64,000 nt of DNA from Streptomyces sp. BK340 (lineage in GTDB: Bacteria; Actinomycetota; Actinomycetes; Streptomycetales; Streptomycetaceae). The stretch is taken from assembly GCF_007827595.1 (NCBI RefSeq), contig NZ_VISR01000003.1:62001-126000 (forward strand), written 5' to 3'. Below the pieces are notes generated by a model. That model searched no databases. It was given only the letters and a program-made list of their open reading frames with translations, and was not told where the DNA came from. Of this stretch, positions 33,824-43,188 are shown in pieces; position 1 is the first letter of the stretch; every line of letters starts with the position of its first letter. The position numbers and the translations under genes are program-made.

Positions 33824-35115
33824 TCCCCGCTCAGCGCGGGGGACCCATGCACCCCCCTTGACCAGCAGAACCAGCTGCCCGACGGCATGGTGACCAAGAG
33901 TCCGACGGACCGGCGAGGGCGGCAACCATGGGTTGGTAAAACATCCGTGCGAACGTCATGGCGCTGCACCGGCATTCACCATGCCGGTCCCATATGTCGG
34001 CGTGATTCACCGAGTTGCCCTCGGACGAAGGCGTCGGGTCAGGCGGAGCGCTGCGGCAGGCAGGTGCCGACCCGGGCGCGCACCGCCTCGACCTCCTCCC
34101 ACTGTTCGGGTGTTCAGGAGCGCCGGCGCGGCGGGGAAGACGCCTGTCGGCTTCGAGAGCCTCGGCGTCATCGGCGTCATCGGTGTCATCGGGGGCCGAG
34201 ACGGCAGGGGCGGTTCGTCCGCCACGTCCCCGAAGTGACCGACGCGCCGGGCGGCCAGGCACAGAGACGCACGCCGGGACGGGGGCGCGGCGGACGATCG
34301 TCCGGCCGTGGCCCTGACAGAGGCAGCGGGCCGGACGGTGACCGGACCGGGAGCGAGCCGCGCCTGCCCCGGCCTGTACACGAGGAGACGTGGCCGCGGA
34401 CAGCGGGACCCGATGGTCCGTGGCCGCTCCTGGCCGGTCACAGGACAGCATCCCGGTGCCGCAGTCGGCGACGCCTGGGCCGATCGGTCCTACGATCACA
34501 GCCGACCGGCCCCTGACGGCGGCTCCGTACAGGGCCGAACGGCCCCTCGACGCAGGGGACTTCAGTCCGGGCGTGCGTCGCTCCGCCCCGGTGTCCGGCG
34601 GCCTCCGCATCGAGGCCGGCGGACGATCCGAGCGGGCCCGGTCGCTCCGTCGGGACCCGAGTCCCCGCGCTGCGGCGGAGGACGGGCCGGAAGGTGGCCG
34701 GGACAGCACCGTTCGGCCCCGGGACCGGGCCGGTGACGGCGCCCAGCGTGCGTGCCCAGGGAGAACGACAGGACCGCACGCCCATCGCAGCGGCGCGCAG
34801 GCGAGGGCCGGCCGCTGGCCGCCCGCAGGCTGTTGACCCGCCGACGCACGGCGTGCGGTCCCCGGAGCCGCGTACCTGGCGTGCCGCATGAGGCCGGCCG
34901 CCCCGCCCGGCGTGCCGCATGAGCCCGCCCCGCCCGGTGCGGCGTGATCGCCGTCCTCGCCCTGACCCGGTTCCGGCCGTACCGGAACGGCCTGCCGCGA
35001 CCTGGCCGCCAGGTCGCACAGAATCGGGACGTTCGACTCAGTAAAACCGGAAACGCCAGAATTAGGATTCTCTGAGAAGCACGGAAAGGGCAGGCAGAGA
35101 GCGAGGCTTCACACC
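33824..35115. other. 1.3-kb stretch without a supported gene
   Basis: All open frames here are Arg/Pro/Gly-rich, lack ribosome sites and look like random translation of GC-rich DNA. At 34163-34190 a 9-bp unit GGCGTCATC repeats about three times. The region may be debris of lost genes or a recombination scar. Around 34800-34930 CGTGCCGCATGAG-like segments occur twice. No RNA gene was recognised. Confidence 0.55.
35058..35071. promoter_or_regulatory. AGAAT-TAGG-ATTCT inverted repeat upstream of the methyltransferase
   Basis: A 5-bp-arm palindrome in an AT-rich pocket about 45 bp before the methyltransferase start; possible operator. Only sequence symmetry supports it. Confidence 0.35.
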
Positions 35116-35964
35116 ATGGCGACGACAGACCGGGGCCGGCCGCTCCCCAAGGACATGCCGAGACCCGGCGAAGGTCTCGACGCCTCCCGCGTGCCCGGCC
35201 ACTTGCTCCTCGCGGGCCTGGGCAAACGCGTCCTGCGCCCCGGCGGCCTGGAGATGACCCGCTCGATGCTCGACGCGCTCGCCATCGGTCCCGACGACCG
35301 CGTGGTGGAGCTCGCCGCGGGCCTGGGAGCGACCGCCCGGCTCACGCTCGCTCGCGCTCCCGCCGCCTTCACCGCCGTCGACCGCGACGCGGCCGCCGTG
35401 ACGTGCCTGGGTGCCCTCACGGCTGCCGGACCCACCGTGGTCCGCGTGGTGCGGGCGGATGCGGCGGACACCGGCCTGCCGAGCGCAAGCGCCACCGTGG
35501 TGTACGGCGAGGCCATGCTGACCATGCAGCCCGAACCCGCCAAGCGACGCGTCGTACGGGAAGCGCGCCGTCTCCTTGTCGACCCGTCCGGTCGATACGC
35601 CCTCCACGAGATGTGCCTCCTGCCCGACGACATCGATCCGGGGCTCGCCCGGCAGATCGCCGCCGAGCTGCGCGAGGCCGTCCATGTCGGTGCCCGGCCG
35701 CTCACCCCGGCCGGCTGGACCGATCTGCTCGCCGCCGAGGGTTTCACCGTCACTGCCCGCACAACGGCACCGATGGCCCTGCTCGAACCGCGCCGAGTCC
35801 TCGCCGACGAAGGACTGATCCGTGCCCTGGGCATCGCCGGCCGCGCCCTGCGGCACCCGGCGGCGCGGCGGCGTGTGTTGTACATGCGCAGCGTCCTGAA
35901 CCGTCACCGGGACCACCTGGGCGCGATCAGCCTGGTCGCCGTGCCTGCCTCTTCCGCTCAGTGA
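35116..35964 (+). CDS. SAM-dependent class I methyltransferase
   Basis: 282 residues. SAM motif I is VVELAAGLGATARLTL (about 63-78), motif II AVDRDAAAV, a post-motif VRADAADTGLP, and a C-terminal lid ending RRRVLYMRSVLNRHRDHLGA. Resembles small-molecule or thiol methyltransferases of the UbiE-like group. Substrate unknown. Its stop overlaps the GTG of the following truncated cupin (GTGA), so these were an operon. Confidence 0.85.
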   Translation: MATTDRGRPLPKDMPRPGEGLDASRVPGHLLLAGLGKRVLRPGGLEMTRSMLDALAIGPDDRVVELAAGLGATARLTLARAPAAFTAVDRDAAAVTCLGALTAAGPTVVRVVRADAADTGLPSASATVVYGEAMLTMQPEPAKRRVVREARRLLVDPSGRYALHEMCLLPDDIDPGLARQIAAELREAVHVGARPLTPAGWTDLLAAEGFTVTARTTAPMALLEPRRVLADEGLIRALGIAGRALRHPAARRRVLYMRSVLNRHRDHLGAISLVAVPASSAQ

Positions 35965-36125
35965 GCAGCAAGGAGAAGCCCGGGACCGCCGCCACCCTGA
36001 ACCAGGACCTGGCCGCCGAGCTGCCCCTGTCCGCGGACGGCACGCTCAGCCGCGTCCTGTACCGCGACGACGGGCTGCGCGTGGTCGGCTTCGCGTTCGC
36101 CGCCCGTCACAGGCGTGTGGACCGG
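35961..36125 (+). pseudogene. N-terminal fragment of a cupin-domain protein
   Basis: GTG at 35961 overlaps the methyltransferase stop and begins SSKEKPGTAATLNQDLAAEL, LPLSADGTLSRVLYRDDGL, RVVGFAFAA. This matches the first 45-50 residues of small cupins that usually follow this arrangement, but homology stops at about 36110 where the next gene's sequence begins; the cupin metal site is missing. Open frame continues without meaning. Confidence 0.7.
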
Positions 36126-36162
36126 TGCACCCGACGGCGGAACGGCGACCGTCGGCGCCGTG

Positions 36163-36726
36163 TCACCGACGGCGTCCGCTCGCGTCGGCACGATGGCGAC
36201 GAAGCACCCGCCCGGACGCTGCCGCGACGGCGAGAAACAGCACGACGATCGTGGTCGGCACGCCGGCGACCACCCATCCGGCCGCGCCCTGCCCAGGCCT
36301 CACGACCACCATGGCTGCCGCCGCGGCCACGGCGGCCGCCGGCCCGAAGCCGACGAGCACGGCAACGACGGCCGTTCGGACGGGTTCGGTGTCAGCCGGT
36401 TGCCGATCGTCGCCCAACTCCGCCCACTGGTACGCGGCCTCGCGCGACTCGCGGCTGCGCTGCCAGGACGCCCGGACCCGAAGGCCCAGCGTGACGACGG
36501 CGCCGGCCACGGCCGCGCCGGAGGGTATCCACCATGCTTCCGAGACGAGCAGCAGCACGGCGACGACCCCGACCGTGGCCCAGCCGCCGAGGCAGGCCGC
36601 AGCCGCCCTGCGGCAGGACAGCGGCCGGTCGGCTCCCGCCCTCAGGTCGGCCAGCGCCGGCAGATACCAGACGCAGCCTGCCGCGGCCACCGTGGCGGCC
36701 CCCAGTGCGAGTACGGCTTGGGCCAT
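36163..36726 (-). CDS. Four-helix membrane protein following ctaD
   Basis: 187 residues with about four transmembrane segments (residues about 4-26, 45-85, 117-140, 150-172) and a hydrophilic middle (VRASWQRSRESREAAYQWAE). It starts 3 bp after the ctaD stop, so it is co-transcribed and may assist or associate with the oxidase. Not homologous to known oxidase subunits that I recognise. Confidence 0.7.
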   Translation of the reverse strand: MAQAVLALGAATVAAAGCVWYLPALADLRAGADRPLSCRRAAAACLGGWATVGVVAVLLLVSEAWWIPSGAAVAGAVVTLGLRVRASWQRSRESREAAYQWAELGDDRQPADTEPVRTAVVAVLVGFGPAAAVAAAAAMVVVRPGQGAAGWVVAGVPTTIVVLFLAVAAASGRVLRRHRADASGRRR

Positions 36727-36729
36727 GGT

Positions 36730-38415
36730 CTACTTCGCCACCTCGAGCGCGGCGATCTCAGGGTGGTGCAGGTCGAACGCGGGAGACTCGCTGCGGATCT
36801 GCGGGAGGGAGACGAAGTTGTGGCGGGGCGGCGGGCAGGAGGTCGCCCACTCCAGCGAACGGCCGTAACCCCACGGGTCGTCGGCCTCCACCCGCTCACC
36901 GTACTTGGCCGTCTTCCAGACGTTGTAGAAGAACGGCAGGATGGACAGGCCGAGCAGGAACGACCCGATCGTCGAGACGGTGTTGAGCACCGTGAAGCCG
37001 TCGGCGGCCAGATAGTCGGCGTACCGGCGGGGCATGCCCTCGGCGCCCAGCCAGTGCTGGACCAGGAACGTGGTGTGGAAGCCGGCCGTGAGGGTCCAGA
37101 ACGTGATCTTCCCGAGGCGTTCGTCGAGCATCTTGCCGGTGAACTTGGGCCACCAGAAGTGGAATCCGGCGAACATCGCGTACACGACGGTTCCGAAGAC
37201 GGTGTAGTGGAAGTGCGCCACGACGAAGTACGAGTCGGAGAGGTGGAAGTCCATCGGCGGGGAGGCGAGTATCACCCCGGTCAGGCCGCCGAAGAGGAAC
37301 GTGATCAGGAAGCCGGTGGTCCACAGCATCGGAGTCTCGAAGGACAGCGAGCCCTTCCACATCGTGCCGATCCAGTTGAAGAACTTCACCCCGGTCGGCA
37401 CGGCGATCAAGAACGTCATGAAGGAGAAGAAGGGCAGCAGCACGCCGCCCGTGACGTACATGTGGTGCGCCCAGACCGTGACCGACAGACCGGCGATGGA
37501 GATCGTCGCGGCGATCAGTCCCATGTAACCGAACATCGGCTTGCGGGCGAAGACGGGGACGACCTCGGAGACGATGCCGAAGAACGGCAGTGCCAGGATG
37601 TAGACCTCGGGATGGCCGAAGAACCAGAACAGGTGCTGCCACAGCAGCGCCCCGCCGTTGGCCGCGTCGAAGACGTGGGAGCCGAACTTGCGGTCCATCT
37701 CGAGCGCGAACAGCGCGGCCGCCAGGACCGGGAAGACGATCAGGACCAGCAGAGCGGTCAGCAGCACGTTCCAGGTGAAGATCGGCATCCGGAACATGGT
37801 CATGCCCGGGGCACGCATGCAGATGATCGTGGTGATGAAGTTGACCGCGCCGAGGATCGATCCGAAGCCCGACAGCGCCACACCCATGATCCACAGGTCG
37901 GCGCCGAGCCCCGGTGAGTGGACGGCGTCCGAGAGCGGGGCGTAGAGGAACCAGCCGAAGTCGGCGGCGCCTCCAGGAGTCAGGAAGCCGAAGGCCGCGA
38001 TCGCGGAGCCGAACAGGAAGAGCCAGTAGGCGAGCATGTTCAGCCGTGGGAAGGCGACATCCGGGGCGCCGATCTGAAGCGGCATGATCCAGTTGGCGAA
38101 GCCGGTGAACAGCGGCATCGCGAACATCAGCAGCATGATCGAGCCGTGCATGGTGAATGCCTGGTTGAACTGCTCACCGGACATGATCTGCAGGCCGGGC
38201 CTGGCCAGTTCCGCGCGCATCAGCAGCGCCATCACGCCACCCACCATGAAGAAGGCGAACGCGGTGACCAGGTACATGGTCCCGATCCTCTTGTGGTCGG
38301 TGGTCGTCAGCCACTCCGCCCACGACGGCCGTCCGGCCGAGGCCCGCTCCGTTCGCCCGGTGGTCCCTGCGGCTGTCGAGAACACCGATGTGTCTCTCGG
38401 CCGCGCGGCCGTCAT
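36730..38415 (-). CDS. ctaD: Cytochrome c oxidase subunit I (aa3 type)
   Basis: 561 residues, twelve transmembrane helices. Catalyses oxygen reduction and proton pumping in the membrane. The low-spin heme ligand His in [11 protein letters not shown], the CuB site [19 protein letters not shown] with the His-Tyr crosslink pair, [10 protein letters not shown], and the heme-a3 His in [11 protein letters not shown] are all present. Start at 38415 ([10 protein letters not shown]) is preceded by GGAAC; GTG at 38439 is an alternative. Unlike the main locus, no ctaC, ctaE or qcr genes adjoin, so this is a secondary copy. Confidence 0.95.
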   Translation of the reverse strand: MTAARPRDTSVFSTAAGTTGRTERASAGRPSWAEWLTTTDHKRIGTMYLVTAFAFFMVGGVMALLMRAELARPGLQIMSGEQFNQAFTMHGSIMLLMFAMPLFTGFANWIMPLQIGAPDVAFPRLNMLAYWLFLFGSAIAAFGFLTPGGAADFGWFLYAPLSDAVHSPGLGADLWIMGVALSGFGSILGAVNFITTIICMRAPGMTMFRMPIFTWNVLLTALLVLIVFPVLAAALFALEMDRKFGSHVFDAANGGALLWQHLFWFFGHPEVYILALPFFGIVSEVVPVFARKPMFGYMGLIAATISIAGLSVTVWAHHMYVTGGVLLPFFSFMTFLIAVPTGVKFFNWIGTMWKGSLSFETPMLWTTGFLITFLFGGLTGVILASPPMDFHLSDSYFVVAHFHYTVFGTVVYAMFAGFHFWWPKFTGKMLDERLGKITFWTLTAGFHTTFLVQHWLGAEGMPRRYADYLAADGFTVLNTVSTIGSFLLGLSILPFFYNVWKTAKYGERVEADDPWGYGRSLEWATSCPPPRHNFVSLPQIRSESPAFDLHHPEIAALEVAK

Positions 38416-38668
38416 CTGCTGTTCCTGCGTCTCGTCCACCGGACGGTGCCCTTCCCTCGTGTCATGGAGACAGCGAGCCGGGAAGTGCCGTGGATGCGGG
38501 TGTGGACCTGGCTCCTCTCCCGGCCGCCGCATCATGATCGCCGGAGGGGCACCTGGCCCGGATAGGGCCGAACAGTCCCCGATCGTCCGCCCGACGGGGT
38601 CCAAGGGTCCCCCCCTCGCTCCCCTCGCTCCCGTCGCTCCCGTCGCCCAGGGCGTCGAGCGGCGAGAG
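38416..38668. repeat. Short CCCTCGCT-type repeats in a 250-bp gap
   Basis: Around 38608-38650 the unit CCCTCGCTC or CCGTCGCTC repeats about four times (CCCCTCGCTCCCCTCGCTC). The rest of the gap between ctaD and the flavin-binding protein holds nothing I could assign; it contains the ctaD promoter. Confidence 0.5.
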
Positions 38669-39133
38669 TCACGGTCCGGCGTGTCCTGGCGAGCGGCTGG
38701 AGAGATGCGAGCCGTACAGCGTGCGGCCGCCGATGAGTTCACGTCCGGAGACCAGTTCAGGCTCGATCCGTACGAAGACTTCCTCGGGCGAGGGAACCCA
38801 GGAACGTGGGCCGGTCCGTTCCAGGCGGTCGATCTCGGCCCGGTCCGTGACGATTTCCGCGCGGCCCGTCACGACGACGCTCCAGCCGGAGTGCGTGTCC
38901 GCGTCGGCCGCGTCCGCCTCGAAGGCGACGACCACACCGTCGACCGCGTGGGCCAGGTCCGAGACCGCCGACGTACGCAGCAGCACCGCTCCGTCGTGGT
39001 CCAGGCTGAAGTTGACGGGCAGGACCGCGGGCAGCGCCTGCCGCGTGTGGACGACGCGGCCGATCGGTGCAGTCGCCAGCAGCCACAGGCACTCGTCACG
39101 ATCAAGTTCGCGGAAGCCATCGTTCGGGTACAT
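38669..39133 (-). CDS. Pyridoxamine 5'-phosphate oxidase-like (FMN-binding) protein
   Basis: 154 residues, split-barrel fold. [19 protein letters not shown] and [20 protein letters not shown] match the PNPOx-like family, with [20 protein letters not shown] as the second half of the FMN/F420 site. Often binds FMN, heme or F420 and is common as stress or nitroreductase-like protein. ATG at 39133 follows a GGCGAAAGA leader. Cofactor not certain. Confidence 0.85.
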   Translation of the reverse strand: MYPNDGFRELDRDECLWLLATAPIGRVVHTRQALPAVLPVNFSLDHDGAVLLRTSAVSDLAHAVDGVVVAFEADAADADTHSGWSVVVTGRAEIVTDRAEIDRLERTGPRSWVPSPEEVFVRIEPELVSGRELIGGRTLYGSHLSSRSPGHAGP

Positions 39134-39480
39134 GAGTCAGCCCGTCTTTCGCCCGGTGGAGGGGGGATTACCAGCCATGCTGAGTCCGGGGGCGGCCATG
39201 CGGTGAGGGTCCACCGGCCCCGTCGTGACCGGAGACCGGCCCGATGACGCGGCGGTGCGGCGGTGCGGCGGCACGCACCGGTGTCGTCGACGAGGGTGCA
39301 GCAGCGCGGCCGACCCTGCGCGGGGCGGACGGTGATCAGGCCGTTCGGGTTCTCCTCCGCACGTCTTGTTCCGTGTACTCCGCGAGTCGTAGCAAGACGG
39401 CCCCGCAGATGGATTCGCCGGTCTCCATGGATACGAAATGGTCGTACCTTCCCGGAAGTTGACGGAAAGGAACGACCATC
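39134..39480. other. 347-bp intergenic region, upstream of the secreted peptidase
   Basis: Divergent promoter region; no supported gene. The 3' end forms the leader hairpin described separately and contains a TTCCCGGAA palindrome. A stretch with GGTGCGGCGGTGCGGCGG is simple repeat. Confidence 0.5.
39438..39479 (+). promoter_or_regulatory. Inverted repeat ATGGTCGT / ACGACCAT enclosing the peptidase ribosome site
   Basis: Arms at 39438-39445 and 39472-39479, loop of 26 nt with GGAAAGGA inside; the right arm ends just before the GTG start (39481). As RNA it could hide the ribosome site, or as DNA it could be an operator. A palindrome TTCCCGGAA is nested. Confidence 0.4.
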
Positions 39481-41061
39481 GTGCGGATAGGACGCATTGC
39501 GCCCTTGCTCGCCGTGGGGGTCACGGCAACGCTGGTCCCCGCCCTCGCCCCGGCTCAGGCATCCGCGGCGGAACCGCTGAAGAGATTCGAGAGCCAGAGG
39601 CCCGCGTGGCACAGATGCGACACGTCGCTTCCTGCCGCGTACCAGTGCGCGACGATCAAGGTCCCGCTGGACTACAGCCGCCCCGGCGGCGAGACGATCA
39701 AGCTGGCCGTCTCACGCCTGAGGACCAGCGTCCCGGGCAAGCGGCACGGCGCGCTCCTCCTCAACCCCGGTGGACCGGGCGGCGAGGGCCTGGACATGCC
39801 GGTCATGATGAAGGACGTGATGCCGAGGAAGGTCCGCGAGCAGTACGACCTCATCGGGTTCGACCCGCGTGGCGTGGGCCACAGCAGCCCGGTCACCTGC
39901 GGCCTCACGGACAAGGAGCAGAACACCGAACATCCCTACCATCCGCAGACGTTCAGCAATGACGTCAAGTGGGCCCGGACCGTCGCCGACAAGTGCCGTG
40001 CCAGGAACGGCGACCGGCTTCCGTACATCACCACCCGCAACACCGCCCGCGACATGGACGTCATCCGCGGCGTTCTGGGCGAGAAGAAGGTCTCCTACCT
40101 CGGCTACTCCTACGGCACGTACCTGGGCGCGGTCTACGCGCAGATGTTCCCCGAGCGGACCGATCGCTTCGTGCTGGACAGCGCGGTCGACCCCGCACGG
40201 GTCTGGCGCGGCATGATCCAGGTCTGGGCGGAGGGCACCGAGCCGGCGTTCACCCGCTGGACGAAGTGGACCGCGCAGCACAACCGCACCTACCGGCTCG
40301 GCGACACCCCGGCCAAGGTGAGGAAGAGCTTCTGGGACCTGGTCGCCCGGGCCGACCGCACGCCCATCGACAACGGTGGTGAGAAGGTCACCGGGGACGA
40401 CATCCGGTCCTCTCTGCGCTCCGCGTTCTTCACCCCCAAGTACGCGGCCGAGGCGGTCGTCGACCTCAAGAGGGCCGCCGGCGGCCACGCGGTCTCCCAC
40501 CGCTCCCCCGCGCCGCACGATCAGCGGGTACCGCGCCGGTCCGGGGCTGCCGCCGCGCAGCCGCCGGCCGACAACGGCGCCGCCGCCTTCTGGACCGTGG
40601 TCTGCGGCGACACCTCGGCCTGGCCGCGCGACCCCGAGCAGTACCGGCGTGACGCGGTCCAGGACAAGGCCAAGTACCCGCTCTACGGCGACTTCGGCTC
40701 CAACATCACGCCCTGCGCGTTCTGGGACAAGCCGGCCGAGCCCGTCACGGCGGTGGACAACAGCGTCGGCATACTCACCGTGCAGAACCAGTGGGACTCC
40801 CAGACGCCCCTGGTCAGCGGTCTCGGCATGCACCGCGCACTGAAGGGCTCGCGGATGGTGTACGTCAAGGGCGGCGAGGGCCACGGCGTCTACGCGAGCG
40901 ACCCGGGCTCGTGCGCCGAGCGCGCCGTCAACGCCTATCTGAGCAGCGGAAAGCTGCCGGCACAGGACGTCACCTGCAAGCCGTCCGGCCGACAGGGCCC
41001 CGGCGTGAACCAGCGCATCGTCCCGATGCCGCGGAACACACCGCAGGGACCCCGCTTCTGA
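39481..41061 (+). CDS. Secreted tripeptidyl-aminopeptidase-like alpha/beta hydrolase (S33 type)
   Basis: 526 residues. Signal peptide (cleavage near ASAAEP, residue 30). Nucleophile elbow LGYSYGTYLGA with Ser210, oxyanion PGGPGGEG, acid Asp near 434 (QWDSQTP), His near 463 (GEGHGVYA). Six or more Cys suggest disulfides. It belongs to the Streptomyces SlpD/Tap aminopeptidase group that trims peptides outside the cell. Region around residues 340-360 (VSHRSPAPHDQRVPRRS) is unlike the family and may mark a compensated frameshift. GTG start with GGAAAGGA 9-10 nt upstream. Confidence 0.9.
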   Translation: MRIGRIAPLLAVGVTATLVPALAPAQASAAEPLKRFESQRPAWHRCDTSLPAAYQCATIKVPLDYSRPGGETIKLAVSRLRTSVPGKRHGALLLNPGGPGGEGLDMPVMMKDVMPRKVREQYDLIGFDPRGVGHSSPVTCGLTDKEQNTEHPYHPQTFSNDVKWARTVADKCRARNGDRLPYITTRNTARDMDVIRGVLGEKKVSYLGYSYGTYLGAVYAQMFPERTDRFVLDSAVDPARVWRGMIQVWAEGTEPAFTRWTKWTAQHNRTYRLGDTPAKVRKSFWDLVARADRTPIDNGGEKVTGDDIRSSLRSAFFTPKYAAEAVVDLKRAAGGHAVSHRSPAPHDQRVPRRSGAAAAQPPADNGAAAFWTVVCGDTSAWPRDPEQYRRDAVQDKAKYPLYGDFGSNITPCAFWDKPAEPVTAVDNSVGILTVQNQWDSQTPLVSGLGMHRALKGSRMVYVKGGEGHGVYASDPGSCAERAVNAYLSSGKLPAQDVTCKPSGRQGPGVNQRIVPMPRNTPQGPRF

Positions 41062-41783
41062 CGCACCTCGCTGAGGCGTGTGCCGCCCTACCTCGCCTGG
41101 TGGACACCGGCCCGGGCGGCGCACCGTGACGGCCGACGGCCGGGCGCCGGGATCTGCGTGAAGCAGGGCCCGGCGCGCAGCCGGTGGTGGGTCTGCCGTA
41201 CGACCGGCTGCCGGTGGCCGTACGGGGTTCGGGCCGCCCGGCCCGTGGGCGAACCGGTGGGCAGGGCACGGCCGACCGCCTCCAGAGCGAGGGCGCGGGA
41301 CGCCACGTCGGGCACAGGACGCGGGAGGCACACTCCAGCAGCAGGGTCGCCACGGTCAGTTCCAGGTGGAGGCCGGGCAGCGCGTGCGCCGCGGTGCTGG
41401 GGCGCGGGCCGGTGCAGGCCACGGTGAGCCGGGCGTGCGCCCAGTCGACGAGGGCGGCCGTCATCTGCCGCCCGTCGGGGTCTCCGGCCGTCTGGAGCAC
41501 GGCGGGCAGGCCCAGGCACCGCCTCCCCTCCGCGCCGTGGAGTAGGCCCGGCCTTCCTACATCGAAGCGGCAGCCACCCCCGGCACCGAGCGGCAGCCGT
41601 CCCCGGCACCGAAGCAGCACGCACCAACCCCGGGCACCTGAGCAGCCGCCGGCCCCTGCGCCGGAGCACTCCCTTCACCGGGCACCGAAGCAACTCCCGG
41701 GCAAACGCCGGCTCCGTGCCCACCCCGGACGCCGCCCCTCGCCCCGGCACCGACGCCGTAGCAGCCGCCGGATCGGCCCCCAC

Positions 41784-41821
41784 CCAGGCACTGTTCCCTC
41801 GCCCAGGCACTGTTCCCTCGT
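41784..41821 (+). repeat. 19-bp perfect tandem repeat CCCAGGCACTGTTCCCTCG (2 copies)
   Basis: Copies at 41784-41802 and 41803-41821 are identical. Part of a short-repeat-rich region without genes. Confidence 0.85.
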
Positions 41822-42091
41822 CGGTCGCCTCCACCGCGGCGCCCTCGGCGGAAGACCCTTCCCGCACCGGGACCGGCGTCTCACCCGAGCCCCAGCCCCC
41901 TCTCCCCCACCCTCGCCCGGCGCCCGGCGCCCGCGACGAGGGCCCGGGCGGCGCCTGCCGGGCCCACTCGGCCCTGATGATCCTCTTCGGTCCGGGCGCC
42001 GAGTTCGGCCGTCTGCCGGCCGGGGTCGTCGACCGCGCCCGTCGCCGAGGCTCCGCACCTCGTTCCTATCAGGCCACGTAGCAACATTCTA

Positions 42092-42140
42092 TTGACATGA
42101 CATTTGTGGGACGGCATCGTACTGGCCTTAGAGCGCGCGT
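42092..42140 (+). promoter_or_regulatory. Possible promoter and operator of the iol operon
   Basis: TTGACA at 42092-42097 with weak -10 candidates about 17-18 bp downstream (CATCGT/ATCGTA). It is followed by GAGCGCGCGTTTAAAGCGCT, with AGCGC and GCGCT as inverted arms around an AT core. It lies about 80 bp before iolC and is the most AT-rich spot nearby. Confidence 0.35.
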
Positions 42141-42209
42141 TTAAAGCGCTTCAAGCACTCGTCCGCCCCCACCGCCTCCGGGACGGTCGGAGCGAAGGGA
42201 ACCAGCCTG

Positions 42210-43184
42210 ATGCCATTCGAAGTGCTGACCATGGGCCGCGTGGGAGTGGATGTGTATCCGCTTCGGACAGGTGTGGGGTTGGCGGAGGTCACGTCGTTCG
42301 GGAAGTACCTGGGTGGCAGCCCGACGAACGTGGCCGTGGCCGCCGCGCGGTACGGGCACAGCTCGGCTGTGATCACGAAGACGGGGCGGGATCCGTTCGG
42401 TGCGTTCGTGCGGGCCGCGCTGGAGGGGTACGGCGTGGACGGCCGGTTCGTCGGTACGTCGGAGGTCGCACCGACGCCGGTGACGTTCTGCGAGATCTTC
42501 CCGCCGGACGACTTTCCGTTGTACTTCTACCGGCTGCCCAAGGCGCCCGACCTGGACATCCGGCCGGGTGAGCTGGATCTGGAGGCGGTGCGGGGCGCGC
42601 GGATCTTCTGGATCACCGGGACGGGCCTGAGCGAGGAGCCGAGTCGTTCGGCAACCCTGGCCGCGCTCGCGCATCGGGCCGAGGCCGGGACGACGGTCTT
42701 CGACCTCGACTGGCGGCCGATGTTCTGGAAGGACCCGGCCGAGGCCCGTTCGTACTACGGGGAGGCCCTGCGGCACACCACCGTCGCCGTCGGCAACCTC
42801 GACGAGTGCGAGGTGGCGACCGGTGAGCGCGAGCCGTACGCGGCCGCGAAGGCACTGCTCGCCGCGGGGGTGGAGCTGGCCGTGGTGAAGCAGGGCCCGA
42901 AGGGTGTCCTCGCTATGGACCGGGACGGCACGGCGGTCGAGATCGCGCCGGTGCCGGTGGACGTGGTGAACGGCCTGGGCGCGGGTGACGCTTTCGGCGG
43001 CGCGCTGTGTCACGGGCTGCTGTCCGGCTGGGACACCCGGCGCACGGTCTCCTTCGCCAACGCCGCCGGCGCCGTCGTCGCGGGCCGGCTGTCCTGCTCG
43101 GACGCCATGCCGACCGAGGCCGAGGTCGACGCCAAGCTCCGCGAGGCATCCCTCGTCCCCACCTCCACCGAACGAGAGGCGTGA
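42210..43184 (+). CDS. iolC: 5-dehydro-2-deoxygluconokinase
   Basis: 324 residues, PfkB fold. Phosphorylates 5-dehydro-2-deoxygluconate in myo-inositol catabolism. N-terminal FGKYLGGSPTNVAVAAARYG and the C-terminal catalytic NGLGAGDAFGGAL (anion hole and catalytic Asp). GAAGGGAA lies 8 nt before the ATG. First gene of the operon, 4 bp before the aldolase gene's GTG. Confidence 0.95.
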   Translation: MPFEVLTMGRVGVDVYPLRTGVGLAEVTSFGKYLGGSPTNVAVAAARYGHSSAVITKTGRDPFGAFVRAALEGYGVDGRFVGTSEVAPTPVTFCEIFPPDDFPLYFYRLPKAPDLDIRPGELDLEAVRGARIFWITGTGLSEEPSRSATLAALAHRAEAGTTVFDLDWRPMFWKDPAEARSYYGEALRHTTVAVGNLDECEVATGEREPYAAAKALLAAGVELAVVKQGPKGVLAMDRDGTAVEIAPVPVDVVNGLGAGDAFGGALCHGLLSGWDTRRTVSFANAAGAVVAGRLSCSDAMPTEAEVDAKLREASLVPTSTEREA

Positions 43185-43188
43185 GCAC

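Larger units (their letters stand above)
41062..42209. other. 1.15-kb gap before the iol operon, no supported gene
   Basis: Open frames are Pro/Arg/Ala-rich without ribosome sites. Degenerate GGCACCGA/CCCGGCACC-type units recur between 41580 and 41820, including an exact 19-bp tandem repeat. A weak minus-strand stretch (MTAALVDWAHARLTVA, near 41430) could be a remnant; family not recognised. Confidence 0.5.

Noticed and set aside
33824..33852. CRISPR-repeat-like hairpin (CCCCGC..GCGGGG) near 33830
   Set aside because: Only one copy; no second repeat, spacers or cas genes are in the window. It is more likely part of the LysR leader.
34390..34836. Plus-strand 148-residue frame in the gene-free stretch
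   Set aside because: Arg/Pro-rich random translation and no ribosome site.
36115..37917. 600-residue plus-strand open frame opposite ctaD
   Set aside because: Overlaps a gene with all oxidase motifs on the other strand; it is repeat-free acidic/basic low-complexity translation with no ribosome site.
41088..41867. Minus-strand frame before the iol operon
   Set aside because: Made of repeated GRG/PGR-type residues from short DNA repeats; no domain.
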